From assembly GCA_041689775.1 (NCBI GenBank), contig JBDNFP010000158.1, positions 1 through 11,180 of the forward strand: 11,180 bases of DNA. The letters are read 5' to 3'. This DNA is from JBDNFP01 sp041689775 (lineage in GTDB: Bacteria; Bacteroidota; Bacteroidia; Cytophagales; Spirosomataceae). The stretch's first letter is position 1. Each line of letters begins with the position of its first letter. Below are positions 1-7,173 of the stretch, in pieces. The notes below the pieces were generated by a model. The model was not told the DNA's origin and ran no database searches. It saw only the letters and a program-made list of their open reading frames with translations. Both the position numbers and the translations under genes were made by a program.

Positions 1-126
1 GATGCCAAACGGTTTCAAACCAAGTACAAAAAGGTATCCCCGGCTATGAAACAGGGGCTCGTGAACCAAATCTACCCCTTGGAGGACCTCCTGTTAATGA
101 AGCCCTTAATGTTTACCATAGATTAA
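1..126 (+). CDS. C-terminal fragment of an upstream gene, possibly transposase-like
   Basis: Frame 1 is open from the window edge to a TAA at 124-126 and gives 41 residues. The stretch SPAMKQGLVNQIYPLEDLL (residues 13-31) resembles from memory a pattern near the C-terminus of some DDE-type transposases, roughly TPAMxxGLxxxxWxxEDLL. That resemblance is the only functional hint and has not been tested by a search. About two thirds of third codon positions are G or C, more than in the competing frame 3. The start and most of the gene lie outside the window. It ends 49 bases before the SWIM gene. It could be a decayed remnant or not coding at all. Confidence 0.35.
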   Translation, partial: DAKRFQTKYKKVSPAMKQGLVNQIYPLEDLLLMKPLMFTID

Positions 127-175
127 ATGCCCAGTACCCGATACTTCAAGTTCGTCTTTTATTATTTTATCCAAA

Positions 176-1348
176 ATGATTACTCTTGATAACTTTGAAG
201 CCCAAGTCAGTTCCGATATAGTCAAACGAGGGAAAAGCTATTTCCAGAATGGTGCCGTCACGTATTTTGATGAGGTGGACGAAGGTTCTTGGGAGGCCGA
301 AGTAGATGGTTCGGATACCTACCAATTAGAGATTTTACTGAACGGGCGCACCGTTCAACGCTACTCTTGCGATTGCCCCTACGATGGCGAAGTATGCAAG
401 CACGTGGTGGCACTTCTCTACGAGCTACGGCAGCAAATCAAGAAAAATCACACCGAGCCTACACCCCCGAAAAACAAGAAGCTAACGCTGCAATCGCTTC
501 TGGAAAAAATAAGTCTGGCGGAACTGCAAGGCTTCGTGGTAGAATATGCCGCTTCGGACAAAACCTTTTACCAAAAATTCGAACTCTATTTTGCCGAAAA
601 AGACGAGCGTATTGACGTTCGGAAGAAGTACGCCGACCTCATCAACAAAATCTTCCGGAGTAATTCTGACCGGGGGTATATTGGGTACAACGAGTCTCGA
701 AAAGTGAGCCGGGAGCTTGAAAAAATTATGGCGATGGGGTACCAGTATGCCGAAAAAGACAATTTTAAGGATGCCCTCACGGTAGCACAGGTGCTACTGG
801 TAGAACTCATGAAGGCTTACCCGGAAACCGACGACTCGTCCGGTGAATTGGGTGGGATATTTTACAGTATCGCCGAGCTGCTCGACGTCCTTGCTACCTC
901 GTCTATGGGCCTCCAGCTCAAAGAAGAGCTATTGGAATTTCTGGCGAAGGGGCTACAAAACAAGGCCTACTTCAACTACGGCGACGCTGGGTACGAGCTG
1001 ATGAATATCTTACCAAAGCTAGCGCTGGCGCTCGGTGAACCAGATTTGTATTTGACGGTGTTGGAAAAATTAGAGCGAAATGCCAGCAGTTATTTTCAGG
1101 ACGATCTGAGAACCAGACGTATTGATTTTCTTCGTAGCATAGGTCGGACCGAGGCCGTGAAGCAGGAAATTGAGGCTAATATGGATATTCCGCAGGTACG
1201 GCAAGGGGTGATAGATGAAGCAATGGAGCAGAAGGATTATGCAAAAGCCAAAACGCTACTTCACAATGGAATTTTGGTAGCGGAGCGGCTAAATCATCAC
1301 GGCATAATAAATGACTGGGAAAAGCAGTTACTAGCCGTTGCGCAATAG
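176..1348 (+). CDS. SWIM zinc-finger protein, N-terminal part ending at an in-frame TAG
   Basis: This 390-residue product carries a SWIM zinc finger near its N-terminus: C65, C67, C74 and H76 in the arrangement CxC-x6-CxH, within YSCDCPYDGEVCKHVVALL. SWIM domains bind zinc and are predicted to contact DNA or proteins; in bacteria they occur in stand-alone proteins like this one and fused to SNF2 helicases. The remainder (about 100-390) is helical and repeat-like. The ATG at 176 was chosen because it places the usual start (ITLDNFEAQVSSDIVKRGKSYF) about 60 residues ahead of the finger; no Shine-Dalgarno is visible. The ORF stops at a TAG (1346-1348), but the same frame continues open to 1900 with family-like sequence. 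The natural protein was therefore probably about 574 residues and this is a truncated form. The zinc finger is intact, so partial function is conceivable. Confidence 0.85.
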   Translation: MITLDNFEAQVSSDIVKRGKSYFQNGAVTYFDEVDEGSWEAEVDGSDTYQLEILLNGRTVQRYSCDCPYDGEVCKHVVALLYELRQQIKKNHTEPTPPKNKKLTLQSLLEKISLAELQGFVVEYAASDKTFYQKFELYFAEKDERIDVRKKYADLINKIFRSNSDRGYIGYNESRKVSRELEKIMAMGYQYAEKDNFKDALTVAQVLLVELMKAYPETDDSSGELGGIFYSIAELLDVLATSSMGLQLKEELLEFLAKGLQNKAYFNYGDAGYELMNILPKLALALGEPDLYLTVLEKLERNASSYFQDDLRTRRIDFLRSIGRTEAVKQEIEANMDIPQVRQGVIDEAMEQKDYAKAKTLLHNGILVAERLNHHGIINDWEKQLLAVAQ

Positions 1349-1900
1349 GAAAACGATCAGACACAGATTCGGTACTTTACCCGGAAATTTACGTTTGACC
1401 GTTATTTCAACCTAGACTACTACCGGCAGTGGAAGAAAACATTTTTGGCTACCGAATGGGAAAAGGAGATAGAAGATCATATTCAAAAAACCATACAGGA
1501 AATTAAAAAGAAGCCGAAGAAAGGCTTCTGGTTTAGACCCGAATTGGAGATGTTCCAAGAGTTATCGCCCATTTTTATAGAAGAAAAGCAGTGGCCGCGT
1601 CTGCTGGAATTGGTGCAGGAGCACCCTGTTATGGACGCACTCAACAGGGTACGACCCTACCTAGCCAAACTATACCCCGAGGAATTACTGGCCCTATACC
1701 TGCCACTGCTCGAAAGTTGGGGAAAAGAGGTCTCTACCCGGCCGGATTACAACAAACTTGCTACTCAGATGAAATCCATCAAGAAGGAGATTCCGAAAGC
1801 GAAGGGTGCCATTGATCGGCTGGTTGTTTTGCTCAAAGAACAAAATCCCCGTCGACCTGCTATGCTGGAAGAATTAAACGCAGTATTGAGCATGCCATGA
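1349..1900 (+). pseudogene. C-terminal part of the SWIM gene, cut off by the TAG at 1346-1348
   Basis: This is the direct in-frame continuation of the SWIM reading frame, with no base gained or lost. From 1349 it reads ENDQTQIRYFTRKFTFDRYF, then LDYYRQWKKTF, and ends ALNAVLSMP-type sequence before TGA at 1898-1900, 183 residues in all. From general knowledge of the family, bacterial SWIM proteins commonly end in a helical region with a motif close to 'PRRPAMLEEL', present here just before the stop (RRPAMLEELNAVL). If translated alone, the first plausible start is a TTG at 1445 (151 residues), but coding-like sequence begins upstream of that TTG, which argues against an independent gene. Likely explanations are a nonsense mutation (for example AAG or CAG to TAG), a sequencing error, or stop-codon readthrough. 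Confidence 0.7.
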
Positions 1901-1979
1901 AACGTGTGAGGTATTAGCGTTGGAACAGTTTTTGGGTGAATGTACTCTTATCAACAAATCACCCTTAATCAGCTTAACC

Positions 1980-2693
1980 ATGAAAAAATACCTATTTTGC
2001 TTTCTTTTCCTGGGGCTTATCAACTTATCAATGGCACAATCCATCAAAGGAGCCTGGAAATCACAACAGCCCAACAATAGCACGGCCCTCATGATCGTGG
2101 CCGATGACTATCTGATGATTGCATCGTACGGATTACTCACCAAGTACTTTGATCGTACCGAGGGCGGTACCTTCTCCATGCAAGATGGTAAAATGACCTA
2201 CACCACGGATTTTAACAGCGTCGATACCAATGCAATCAATACGTCAGAGACCTTTACGGTAGACCGGAAAGACCAGATTCTGTCGTTGCGGAACGACGAT
2301 CGTGAGCTGGTATGGATGCTGGTAGACGACGCGCAGAATGTACCGATGGCGGGTACTTGGCATATTATGGGTAGAGCCAATCAGTCGGGCGAAATCATGG
2401 AGATTCACCAACGAGGTACGCGTAAAACGCTCAAAATAGTATCCGGCACGCGCTTTCAGTGGGCAGCCATTGATCCGGGCGTGAAGGGTTTTTACGGAAC
2501 GGGAGGCGGTACCTACGATATTAAAAACGGGAAGTACACGGAGCATATTCAGTTTTTTTCCCGAGACAACAACCGGGTAGGAGCCGACCTGACCTTTAAC
2601 TGGGCATTGAAAGATGGTAAGTGGGATCATTCCGGGCAGAGTAGCAAAGGCGACCCCATCCACGAAGTATGGGAAAAGAGTACTACTAAGTAG
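1980..2693 (+). CDS. Secreted protein with two lipocalin-like GxW repeats
   Basis: The product has 237 residues. Residues 1-19 form a signal peptide: KK at 2-3, a hydrophobic core, and a signal peptidase I site after S17-M18-A19. I chose the ATG at 1980 over an in-frame TTG at 1920 because it puts the signal peptide at the very N-terminus. The mature part appears to have two beta-rich halves, each opening with a GxW motif (GAW at 24-26, GTW at 125-127), as in lipocalin-like barrels. The second half has a strongly patterned segment (SGTRFQW, GTGGGTY, FFSRDNNRVGA, HSGQSSKGDPI-EVW) that I recall from Bacteroidota proteins annotated 'membrane or secreted protein' (DUF4488-like). Ligand and role are unknown; it probably acts in the periplasm or outside the cell. 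It lies 79 bases after the SWIM frame and is followed by a strong terminator. Confidence 0.8.
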   Translation: MKKYLFCFLFLGLINLSMAQSIKGAWKSQQPNNSTALMIVADDYLMIASYGLLTKYFDRTEGGTFSMQDGKMTYTTDFNSVDTNAINTSETFTVDRKDQILSLRNDDRELVWMLVDDAQNVPMAGTWHIMGRANQSGEIMEIHQRGTRKTLKIVSGTRFQWAAIDPGVKGFYGTGGGTYDIKNGKYTEHIQFFSRDNNRVGADLTFNWALKDGKWDHSGQSSKGDPIHEVWEKSTTK

Positions 2694-2722
2694 TGTAAAT
2701 CCCTACTAGTCAGATTATATAC

Positions 2723-2753
2723 GGCCCGGAGGTATTCCTTCGGGCCTTTTTTT
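2723..2753 (+). terminator. Intrinsic terminator of the secreted-protein gene
   Basis: A 10-bp stem (GGCCCGGAGG with CCTTCGGGCC, one G-T pair) closes a TATT loop and is followed directly by seven Ts. It lies 30 bases after the stop codon. All elements of a Rho-independent terminator are present. Confidence 0.92.
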
Positions 2754-2816
2754 ACCCATACCTAAGTGGAATGAAGACTTCTATTTAGAATTATTCGAAA
2801 TAAATAGGGTATATGC

Positions 2817-2847
2817 TTGCAATACCCGACAGCGGGTATTATTTTTG
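2817..2847 (+). promoter_or_regulatory. Bacteroidota-type promoter with a palindromic operator-like spacer
   Basis: The -7 element TATTTTTG (2840-2847) matches TAnnTTTG, and a TTG (2817-2819) sits 20 bases upstream, the spacing known for the Bacteroidota primary sigma factor. The spacer is filled by a perfect inverted repeat: AATACCCG (2821-2828), ACAG, CGGGTATT (2833-2840). A third half-site GGGTAT lies at 2807-2812, just upstream of the TTG. A repressor bound to the palindrome would cover both promoter elements. Predicted transcription starts near 2854 and serves the cysteine-rich microprotein. Confidence 0.55.
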
Positions 2848-2877
2848 TGTCATTATTTATAATTAGTCTAATTAATT

Positions 2878-2937
2878 ATGACTGCCAGAAGTAAATTTCT
2901 TCGAAGTGTCCATGAGAGTAGTAGGACCGAGGAGTAG
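2878..2937 (+). CDS. Possible 19-residue leader ORF
   Basis: ATG at 2878 opens a 19-codon ORF ending at TAG 2935-2937, in the predicted 5' leader of the microprotein gene. The peptide is rich in Ser, Arg and Glu and resembles nothing I know. A second tiny ORF (ATG 2943, 9 residues) ends with TGA 2970-2972, overlapping the microprotein ATG as ATGA, so coupled translation is possible. ORFs this short are common by chance, and neither has a visible ribosome binding site. Confidence 0.15.
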   Translation: MTARSKFLRSVHESSRTEE

Positions 2938-2968
2938 AACTAATGAAAGTCGTTACTAACGCCGGAAT

Positions 2969-3106
2969 ATGATTGCGAATACCAACAAAAGTGAGCCTTG
3001 GGCAGTAGCCGTAGTAGAAAATGAATGTTGCGCGATGAAAAAGTGCTGCAAAGCCTTTAAGAAGAAGGGTAGGTACTGCAAAAAGTGCCCGAAGAGAGAC
3101 GAATAA
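2969..3106 (+). CDS. 45-residue cysteine-rich, lysine-rich microprotein
   Basis: The ORF has 45 codons and ends at TAA 3104-3106. Six cysteines are arranged CC-x4-CC-x9-C-x2-C (residues 20, 21, 26, 27, 37, 40) in a very basic C-terminal half: ECCAMKKCCKAFKKKGRYC followed by KKCPKRDE. The close of the motif, GxxCKxCP, looks like a deliberate metal-binding or redox cysteine pattern and resembles small uncharacterised Bacteroidota proteins, though I cannot name a family. It has no signal peptide or membrane segment, so it is probably cytoplasmic. Support for a real gene: an upstream promoter with the right spacing, a terminator right at its end, and residue use far from random. The start is uncertain; ATG 2969 overlaps the stop of a 9-codon ORF, and M23 (ATG 3035-3037) is an alternative that would lose the first cysteine pair. 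Function is unknown; metal sensing, storage or delivery are guesses. Confidence 0.62.
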   Translation: MIANTNKSEPWAVAVVENECCAMKKCCKAFKKKGRYCKKCPKRDE

Positions 3107-3122
3107 GCCCTTCGGGTTTTTT
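3088..3122 (+). terminator. Terminator overlapping the 3' end of the microprotein gene
   Basis: CCCGAAG (3088-3094) pairs with CTTCGGG (3110-3116), followed by six Ts (3117-3122). The 15-base loop contains the stop codon. A shorter alternative hairpin AAGCCC-TTC-GGGTTT uses the same T-run. On the opposite strand the stem is followed by CAC and TTTTT, so it might also weakly stop the leftward operon. Confidence 0.65.
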
Positions 3123-3127
3123 GATTG

Positions 3128-3239
3128 GAGAGGTAGCTTCTAAACTTTCCGTCTTAGCTCAAAGCTTCGCCCCGAAGTTTGACGTCAATTTGAGTTTAGT
3201 AGCTAACTATCAAACATAGAAGTTTAGAGTTGGCTCTCT
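3128..3239. repeat. Nested imperfect inverted repeat in the convergent spacer
   Basis: The spacer 3123-3300 contains no gene that I can see. It holds nested complementary arms: GAGAG near 3128-3132 with CTCTC near 3234-3238, TCTAAACTT (3139-3147) with AAGTTTAGA (3220-3228), TTAGCT (3154-3159) with AGCTAA (3201-3206), and an apical hairpin TCAAAgCTTCG (3159-3169) with CGAAGTTTGA (3173-3182), loop CCC and one bulged G. The arms are in the right order to fold as one long interrupted stem. No T-run follows on either strand, so it is not a classical terminator. It could be a structured 3' UTR of the leftward operon or a decayed MITE-like element. Confidence 0.5.
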
Positions 3240-3300
3240 ACAAAGTCTGGTTCTGAGCTATTTTTAGGCTACGAAGCGATGGCTACTTTCTTACTTTCAT

Positions 3301-3975
3301 TTAAAAATCTACCTCTAATAACTGCCCATTCTTCTTCAACCAGTTTTTTGCCTTTTCATAGTTGGGTACTTGAATCGATAAAATGTTCCAAAACCTTGGT
3401 GTATGGTTGTTCTCAATCAAGTGAACCAACTCGTGGGCTACTAAATATTCCAAAACATACATTGGTGCTTTGATGATACGCCAATTGAAAATGATGTTGT
3501 TTGCTGGGGTGCAAGAACCCCACCTGTATTTCATTTCAGATGTTTTGAATTGATTATACTGCACTCCTAAACTCTTTGCGTATTTACTGGCTAACGGTTC
3601 AATTTTTATAAGTGCCTGTGTCAAATACCATTTTTTAAACAGTTCATTGGCTTTGGGTTGATTAGATTTTGAAATTTTAAAGCGTTGGTCAAATTCTATA
3701 CCTTCAATTTCCTCGTCGACTACCAACAACTGATAGTTTTTTCCTAAATACATTAGAGTTTCTCCTGATACAAATTCTTTACTCTCTACAACCAAAGGAT
3801 ACTTTTGCGAATGGTTCAATTTCTCTTTGATCCATTGCCTTTTTGATTGAACGATTTGGTCAATCTTTTCGGCAGTGAGATAGTGAGGGGCACGCACAAC
3901 AATACTTCTATCCCTTTCAACGGATATGTTGAGGGTTTTACGGTTAGAATATTTTATCAGGTACTCTAAGACCAT
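3301..3975 (-). CDS. YgjP/DUF45 (M48-like) zinc metallopeptidase family protein
   Basis: This 224-residue protein carries the zinc motif HELVHLIENNHTPRFW: H181, E182 and H185 of HExxH, with H191 as the likely third ligand, followed by the FW pair typical of the family. Upstream is the conserved RWGSC (151-155), another YgjP/DUF45 hallmark, and the N-terminal strands (NISVERDRSIVVRAP) fit the family. Length is close to the usual 220-250. It has no signal peptide, so it acts in the cytoplasm. Its ATG overlaps the hsdR stop by one base (TGATG), so it is the last gene of the operon and is likely translated with hsdR. Members of this family are often found next to type I restriction genes, but no substrate is established. 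A role in processing or turnover of HsdR or another subunit is an inference. Its base composition is more AT-rich than the flanking + strand genes. Confidence 0.88.
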   Translation of the reverse strand: MVLEYLIKYSNRKTLNISVERDRSIVVRAPHYLTAEKIDQIVQSKRQWIKEKLNHSQKYPLVVESKEFVSGETLMYLGKNYQLLVVDEEIEGIEFDQRFKISKSNQPKANELFKKWYLTQALIKIEPLASKYAKSLGVQYNQFKTSEMKYRWGSCTPANNIIFNWRIIKAPMYVLEYLVAHELVHLIENNHTPRFWNILSIQVPNYEKAKNWLKKNGQLLEVDF

Positions 3976-6900
3976 CAGTCGTTTACTATTTTGAAATGGT
4001 TGGTTTTGGCCAACTCCATTAATCTCGAAATGATTTCATTTCGCTTTGTAATGATGTTTGGTAAATCTTTGAACTCAATCGACAATAGTAATTTTTGCAA
4101 ATCACCTTTTAACCTGTTTTGAGCGGGTGCGCTGTCCCAAAATCCTGTCAGCCTAATTTCGTTAGCCACTAGGTTAAAAATATGCTGGGTTAGGTTTACG
4201 TTTCGGGCAATTTCGTCTTCGGTCAAATCCCGATTGTCGAACAACTCGGCTTTGAAAATTCGGAAGAAGGGCATTTTCTTTTTACGGTCTAAGCCATAGG
4301 TTTCTTCCTTTTCCCGGTTTTTTATTTTTTCCCTCAGTTTTTCTAACTCTTCATAAATCAGTTTCCAGTTTCCTTTGAAGTTTTGCAGAAGCTCCTCCAA
4401 TGCCTGGGCAAAGGAAGCAAACAATTCCGGGTCTTCATCAATATTCAGGTCTATAAAGTGCCGAATGGCGTGTTCCACTTCGGCGGCTTTGGTCTTTTCT
4501 CGTTTTTTGCCGGCTACTACTTTATTAAAAAAGTCGTCTGCTATGATAGAAATGGGTGCAACCTTCTGTTCAATACCTTTGGAGATGAGGTATTGGTCTG
4601 CGATGGCTCTCAGCTTGGGAGGTATGCCCTTCATACTGAACCTACCGTCCCTAAAATGTTTGTTGGCTAAGGCGTTGATTTCGGTGAATGCTTTCCAATC
4701 GTTGAAAAAGTCCAGGGCTTCCTTGCGTGGCAAAACGGTGTTGAAGCAGCTTGTAAGCGTATTGTAGAGCTTGATATATTCAAACCGAATGTCTTCATCA
4801 TAAAACACATCAAAGAAAGCGTCTGAGTCAGAAAGGTCTTCCAATCCATATACTTTCAGGAAATTCCAAATGTCTTGATGGGCTTTTATTAAATCCCTCA
4901 GTTCTGCGTCATCATCTGATAGGCAATCAATAATTTCTTGTAATTCTTTTTCGGCATATACATTCAAAGCTCTTTTGAGGTGATGCCCTACACCTACATA
5001 ATCTACCACAAAACCTTTGTCTTTTCCTTCGGGACCCACGCGGTTTACCCTCGCTATGGTTTGTAATAAGTTGTGCGCAACAATGACTCTATCTAAGTAC
5101 AGTACCTGTTCAATGGGGGCATCAAAACCGGTCAGCAACATGTTGTTGACGATTACGATACCCACATTGCCGTTGAGTGAGGTGTCTTCCTCGTCGGTTT
5201 TGCCAAAAGGTAATTTGAAGCGTTTGATGCTCTTTTTATGATAGTCGGCATTGGTGTACGCCTTTATTTCAAGCTCGTCGTTGTGGTTGCCCGAAATAAC
5301 TACCGCCGTCTCTAATGTTCTCAGTACTGCCAGATTTACCAGCATGGGATTTTCAATCTCCAATTCGGCTATTTTATTCTTTAAGGCCTCATCTACGGCT
5401 GCTTTGTACCGAACCGCTGCTATGCGCGAATTGGCCACAATTTGAGCCTTAAAACCACCCGAAAAAATATGTTCTACGTAGTGATTGACCATACTTTTGG
5501 CTTTTTCTTTAATGGTGCTCATACTGTCTAAGTAGGCATCACGAGAACCAAAGCCCAATATTTGCAGCCTTTCGGTGAGTTGATAGTCGCTGAATACATC
5601 GGCAAACCTATCGTCCATTCCTTTTTTGTCTTCTACTTCGGCATTGTGGGTAAAGCCCTCATACACTATTTCCAGGGTAACGCCATCGTCAATGGCCTGC
5701 CGCATGGTGTACTTATCAATGTAGTCTTTGTATTTCTTTTCAGTTTTGGCAGTTGGTGTTCCGGTGAAGCCTATGGAGGTGGCATTAGGCACGGCGCGGT
5801 CTAGGTTGGCGGCCAGCAGCGAATACTGTGACCGGTGCGCTTCGTCTGTCATCACCAATATGTTGCTGCTCCTATTGAGTTCGGGGAAGATTTCCAGGCC
5901 GCTTAAATCACCGTTTTCCTGAAACTTATGGATCATCGCCATGACCAAATCAGAGTTGTCGTTGCGCAACAGCTCTTTCAAACTCTGCCCATTGGCGGGG
6001 CTTCTAGGGCTGATAAAATTGGCTGTCTTGATGGCAAAACCAATGCTTTGCCCTGTTTCTGACAACTGTTCTTCCAGTTGGGTTCGGTCGGTAACGAAAA
6101 TGATCTTCCAGGACATCAGTTCGGGCCTTAGCTTCATTTCACGCACCATGAACATCATCGTGAGCGATTTGCCCGATCCTTGGGTATGCCAAATGATACC
6201 CCCTCTTTCGGTTGGGTTTTTACCCTCAATCAATCGTTTTGTGGCAATTTTCACGGCTCTAAACTGCTGGTATCTACCCACGATTTTTATTTTTTGCCCT
6301 TTGTCGTTGGTCGAGAAAACGGTGAACACCCGGATAATATCCAATAAATTTCTGCGGTCGAGCATACCCGCCACTAAACGCTGTTGGTCGTTGGGTGAAG
6401 ACTGCCCGTGTGCCAAATCGTTGAGGGTACGGGGGTAGGGGTCGGTCCAGCGGTAAAAGTGTTTTTCTATGCGAGTGGTGATGCTGCCAAACTTTGCTTC
6501 GGTGCGGCAGGTGGCTACCAGTATCTGATTGTAGTAAAACAGTTCTTTGCTGCCCTCCCCGGTATCGCCACGTTGCTCCGAATACCGCATCAGCTGATCT
6601 ATGGCTTCGGGAATAGGCTCTTTTACTTTGGATGATTTGGCTTCCACCACCACCAAAGGCAAGCCGTTGACAAACAGAACGATGTCGGGAATGATGTGGT
6701 GGTCGGTGCCGGTGATCACCACCTTGAACTGCGATATGGCAATAAAGCTGTTATTGGCTAAGTTGTCGAAATCAATAAACCGGACGGTGGGGCTAAGCTC
6801 GCCCGTTTGTTCGTTTTTGGAAACGGTGGTGTTTTCTAACAAGTAATGCAGTACTTGTTGGTTGTTTTCTAATAGGCTGTTTTTGGAAAACGTGGTCATC

Positions 6901-7163
6901 CTGCGCTCCAATTCATCTAGCTGAGGATCAGTAAGAAAAGGATTGATTTTCAACAACGCTTCCCGAAGCTTGGGCCTTAAAACCACATCCGAAAAGGAGG
7001 TTCTGAAACTCTGCTCGGGCTTTTGGTTCATTTGCAGTTCCAGTATCTCCCAGCCTAGACCTGTCAGTTGGTCTAAAAAGGGTTTTTCTACGTGGCTGTA
7101 TTCGTCTAATTTCAGGGTGCTGCCCAAGGTACCCCGGTATTTGGTATCGTTGCTTATGATCAT
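3975..7163 (-). CDS. hsdR: Type I restriction enzyme, R (endonuclease/translocase) subunit
   Basis: The product has 1062 residues, normal for HsdR. In the complex with HsdM and HsdS it binds unmethylated target sites, translocates DNA with ATP and cuts at a distance. The nuclease domain is at the N-terminus with a PD-(D/E)xK centre: P159-D160 and E174-A-K176. Two RecA-like motor domains follow: Walker A HTQGSGKS (326-333), DEAH box (440-443), motif III TGTP (467-470), motif V region TGFDAP (678-683) and motif VI QTIARVNR (701-708). The C-terminal helical region (about 710-1062) would dock on the methylase. All key residues are present, so the enzyme looks functional. Its ATG is 10 bases after the NYN stop and its stop overlaps the peptidase start, which places it inside a tight operon. 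Gene order M-S-x-R separates it from hsdMS by the NYN gene. Confidence 0.97.
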   Translation of the reverse strand: MIISNDTKYRGTLGSTLKLDEYSHVEKPFLDQLTGLGWEILELQMNQKPEQSFRTSFSDVVLRPKLREALLKINPFLTDPQLDELERRMTTFSKNSLLENNQQVLHYLLENTTVSKNEQTGELSPTVRFIDFDNLANNSFIAISQFKVVITGTDHHIIPDIVLFVNGLPLVVVEAKSSKVKEPIPEAIDQLMRYSEQRGDTGEGSKELFYYNQILVATCRTEAKFGSITTRIEKHFYRWTDPYPRTLNDLAHGQSSPNDQQRLVAGMLDRRNLLDIIRVFTVFSTNDKGQKIKIVGRYQQFRAVKIATKRLIEGKNPTERGGIIWHTQGSGKSLTMMFMVREMKLRPELMSWKIIFVTDRTQLEEQLSETGQSIGFAIKTANFISPRSPANGQSLKELLRNDNSDLVMAMIHKFQENGDLSGLEIFPELNRSSNILVMTDEAHRSQYSLLAANLDRAVPNATSIGFTGTPTAKTEKKYKDYIDKYTMRQAIDDGVTLEIVYEGFTHNAEVEDKKGMDDRFADVFSDYQLTERLQILGFGSRDAYLDSMSTIKEKAKSMVNHYVEHIFSGGFKAQIVANSRIAAVRYKAAVDEALKNKIAELEIENPMLVNLAVLRTLETAVVISGNHNDELEIKAYTNADYHKKSIKRFKLPFGKTDEEDTSLNGNVGIVIVNNMLLTGFDAPIEQVLYLDRVIVAHNLLQTIARVNRVGPEGKDKGFVVDYVGVGHHLKRALNVYAEKELQEIIDCLSDDDAELRDLIKAHQDIWNFLKVYGLEDLSDSDAFFDVFYDEDIRFEYIKLYNTLTSCFNTVLPRKEALDFFNDWKAFTEINALANKHFRDGRFSMKGIPPKLRAIADQYLISKGIEQKVAPISIIADDFFNKVVAGKKREKTKAAEVEHAIRHFIDLNIDEDPELFASFAQALEELLQNFKGNWKLIYEELEKLREKIKNREKEETYGLDRKKKMPFFRIFKAELFDNRDLTEDEIARNVNLTQHIFNLVANEIRLTGFWDSAPAQNRLKGDLQKLLLSIEFKDLPNIITKRNEIISRLMELAKTNHFKIVND

Positions 7164-7173
7164 CCTGATTAGG

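Noticed and set aside
3..179. Frame 3 is also open from the edge to a TGA that overlaps the SWIM ATG as ATGA
   Set aside because: The overlap is attractive, but third codon positions are very AT-rich compared with the neighbouring genes and the peptide resembles nothing I know. Frame 1 looks more gene-like, although neither is certain.
1445..1900. Independent 151-residue gene starting at TTG 1445
   Set aside because: Coding-like sequence in the same frame begins directly after the TAG at 1348, about 100 bases upstream of this TTG, so it is better read as the rest of the SWIM gene.
1934..1964. Inverted repeat GGGTGA / TCACCC upstream of the secreted-protein gene
   Set aside because: Only six base pairs with a 19-base loop and no T-run; not distinguishable from chance.
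1920..1979. N-terminal extension of the secreted protein from TTG 1920
   Set aside because: It would place 20 mostly polar residues before a clear signal peptide; the ATG at 1980 fits a secreted protein.
2244..2663. 139-codon open frame on the minus strand
   Set aside because: It lies wholly antisense to the secreted-protein gene, which has a signal peptide, family motifs and its own terminator.
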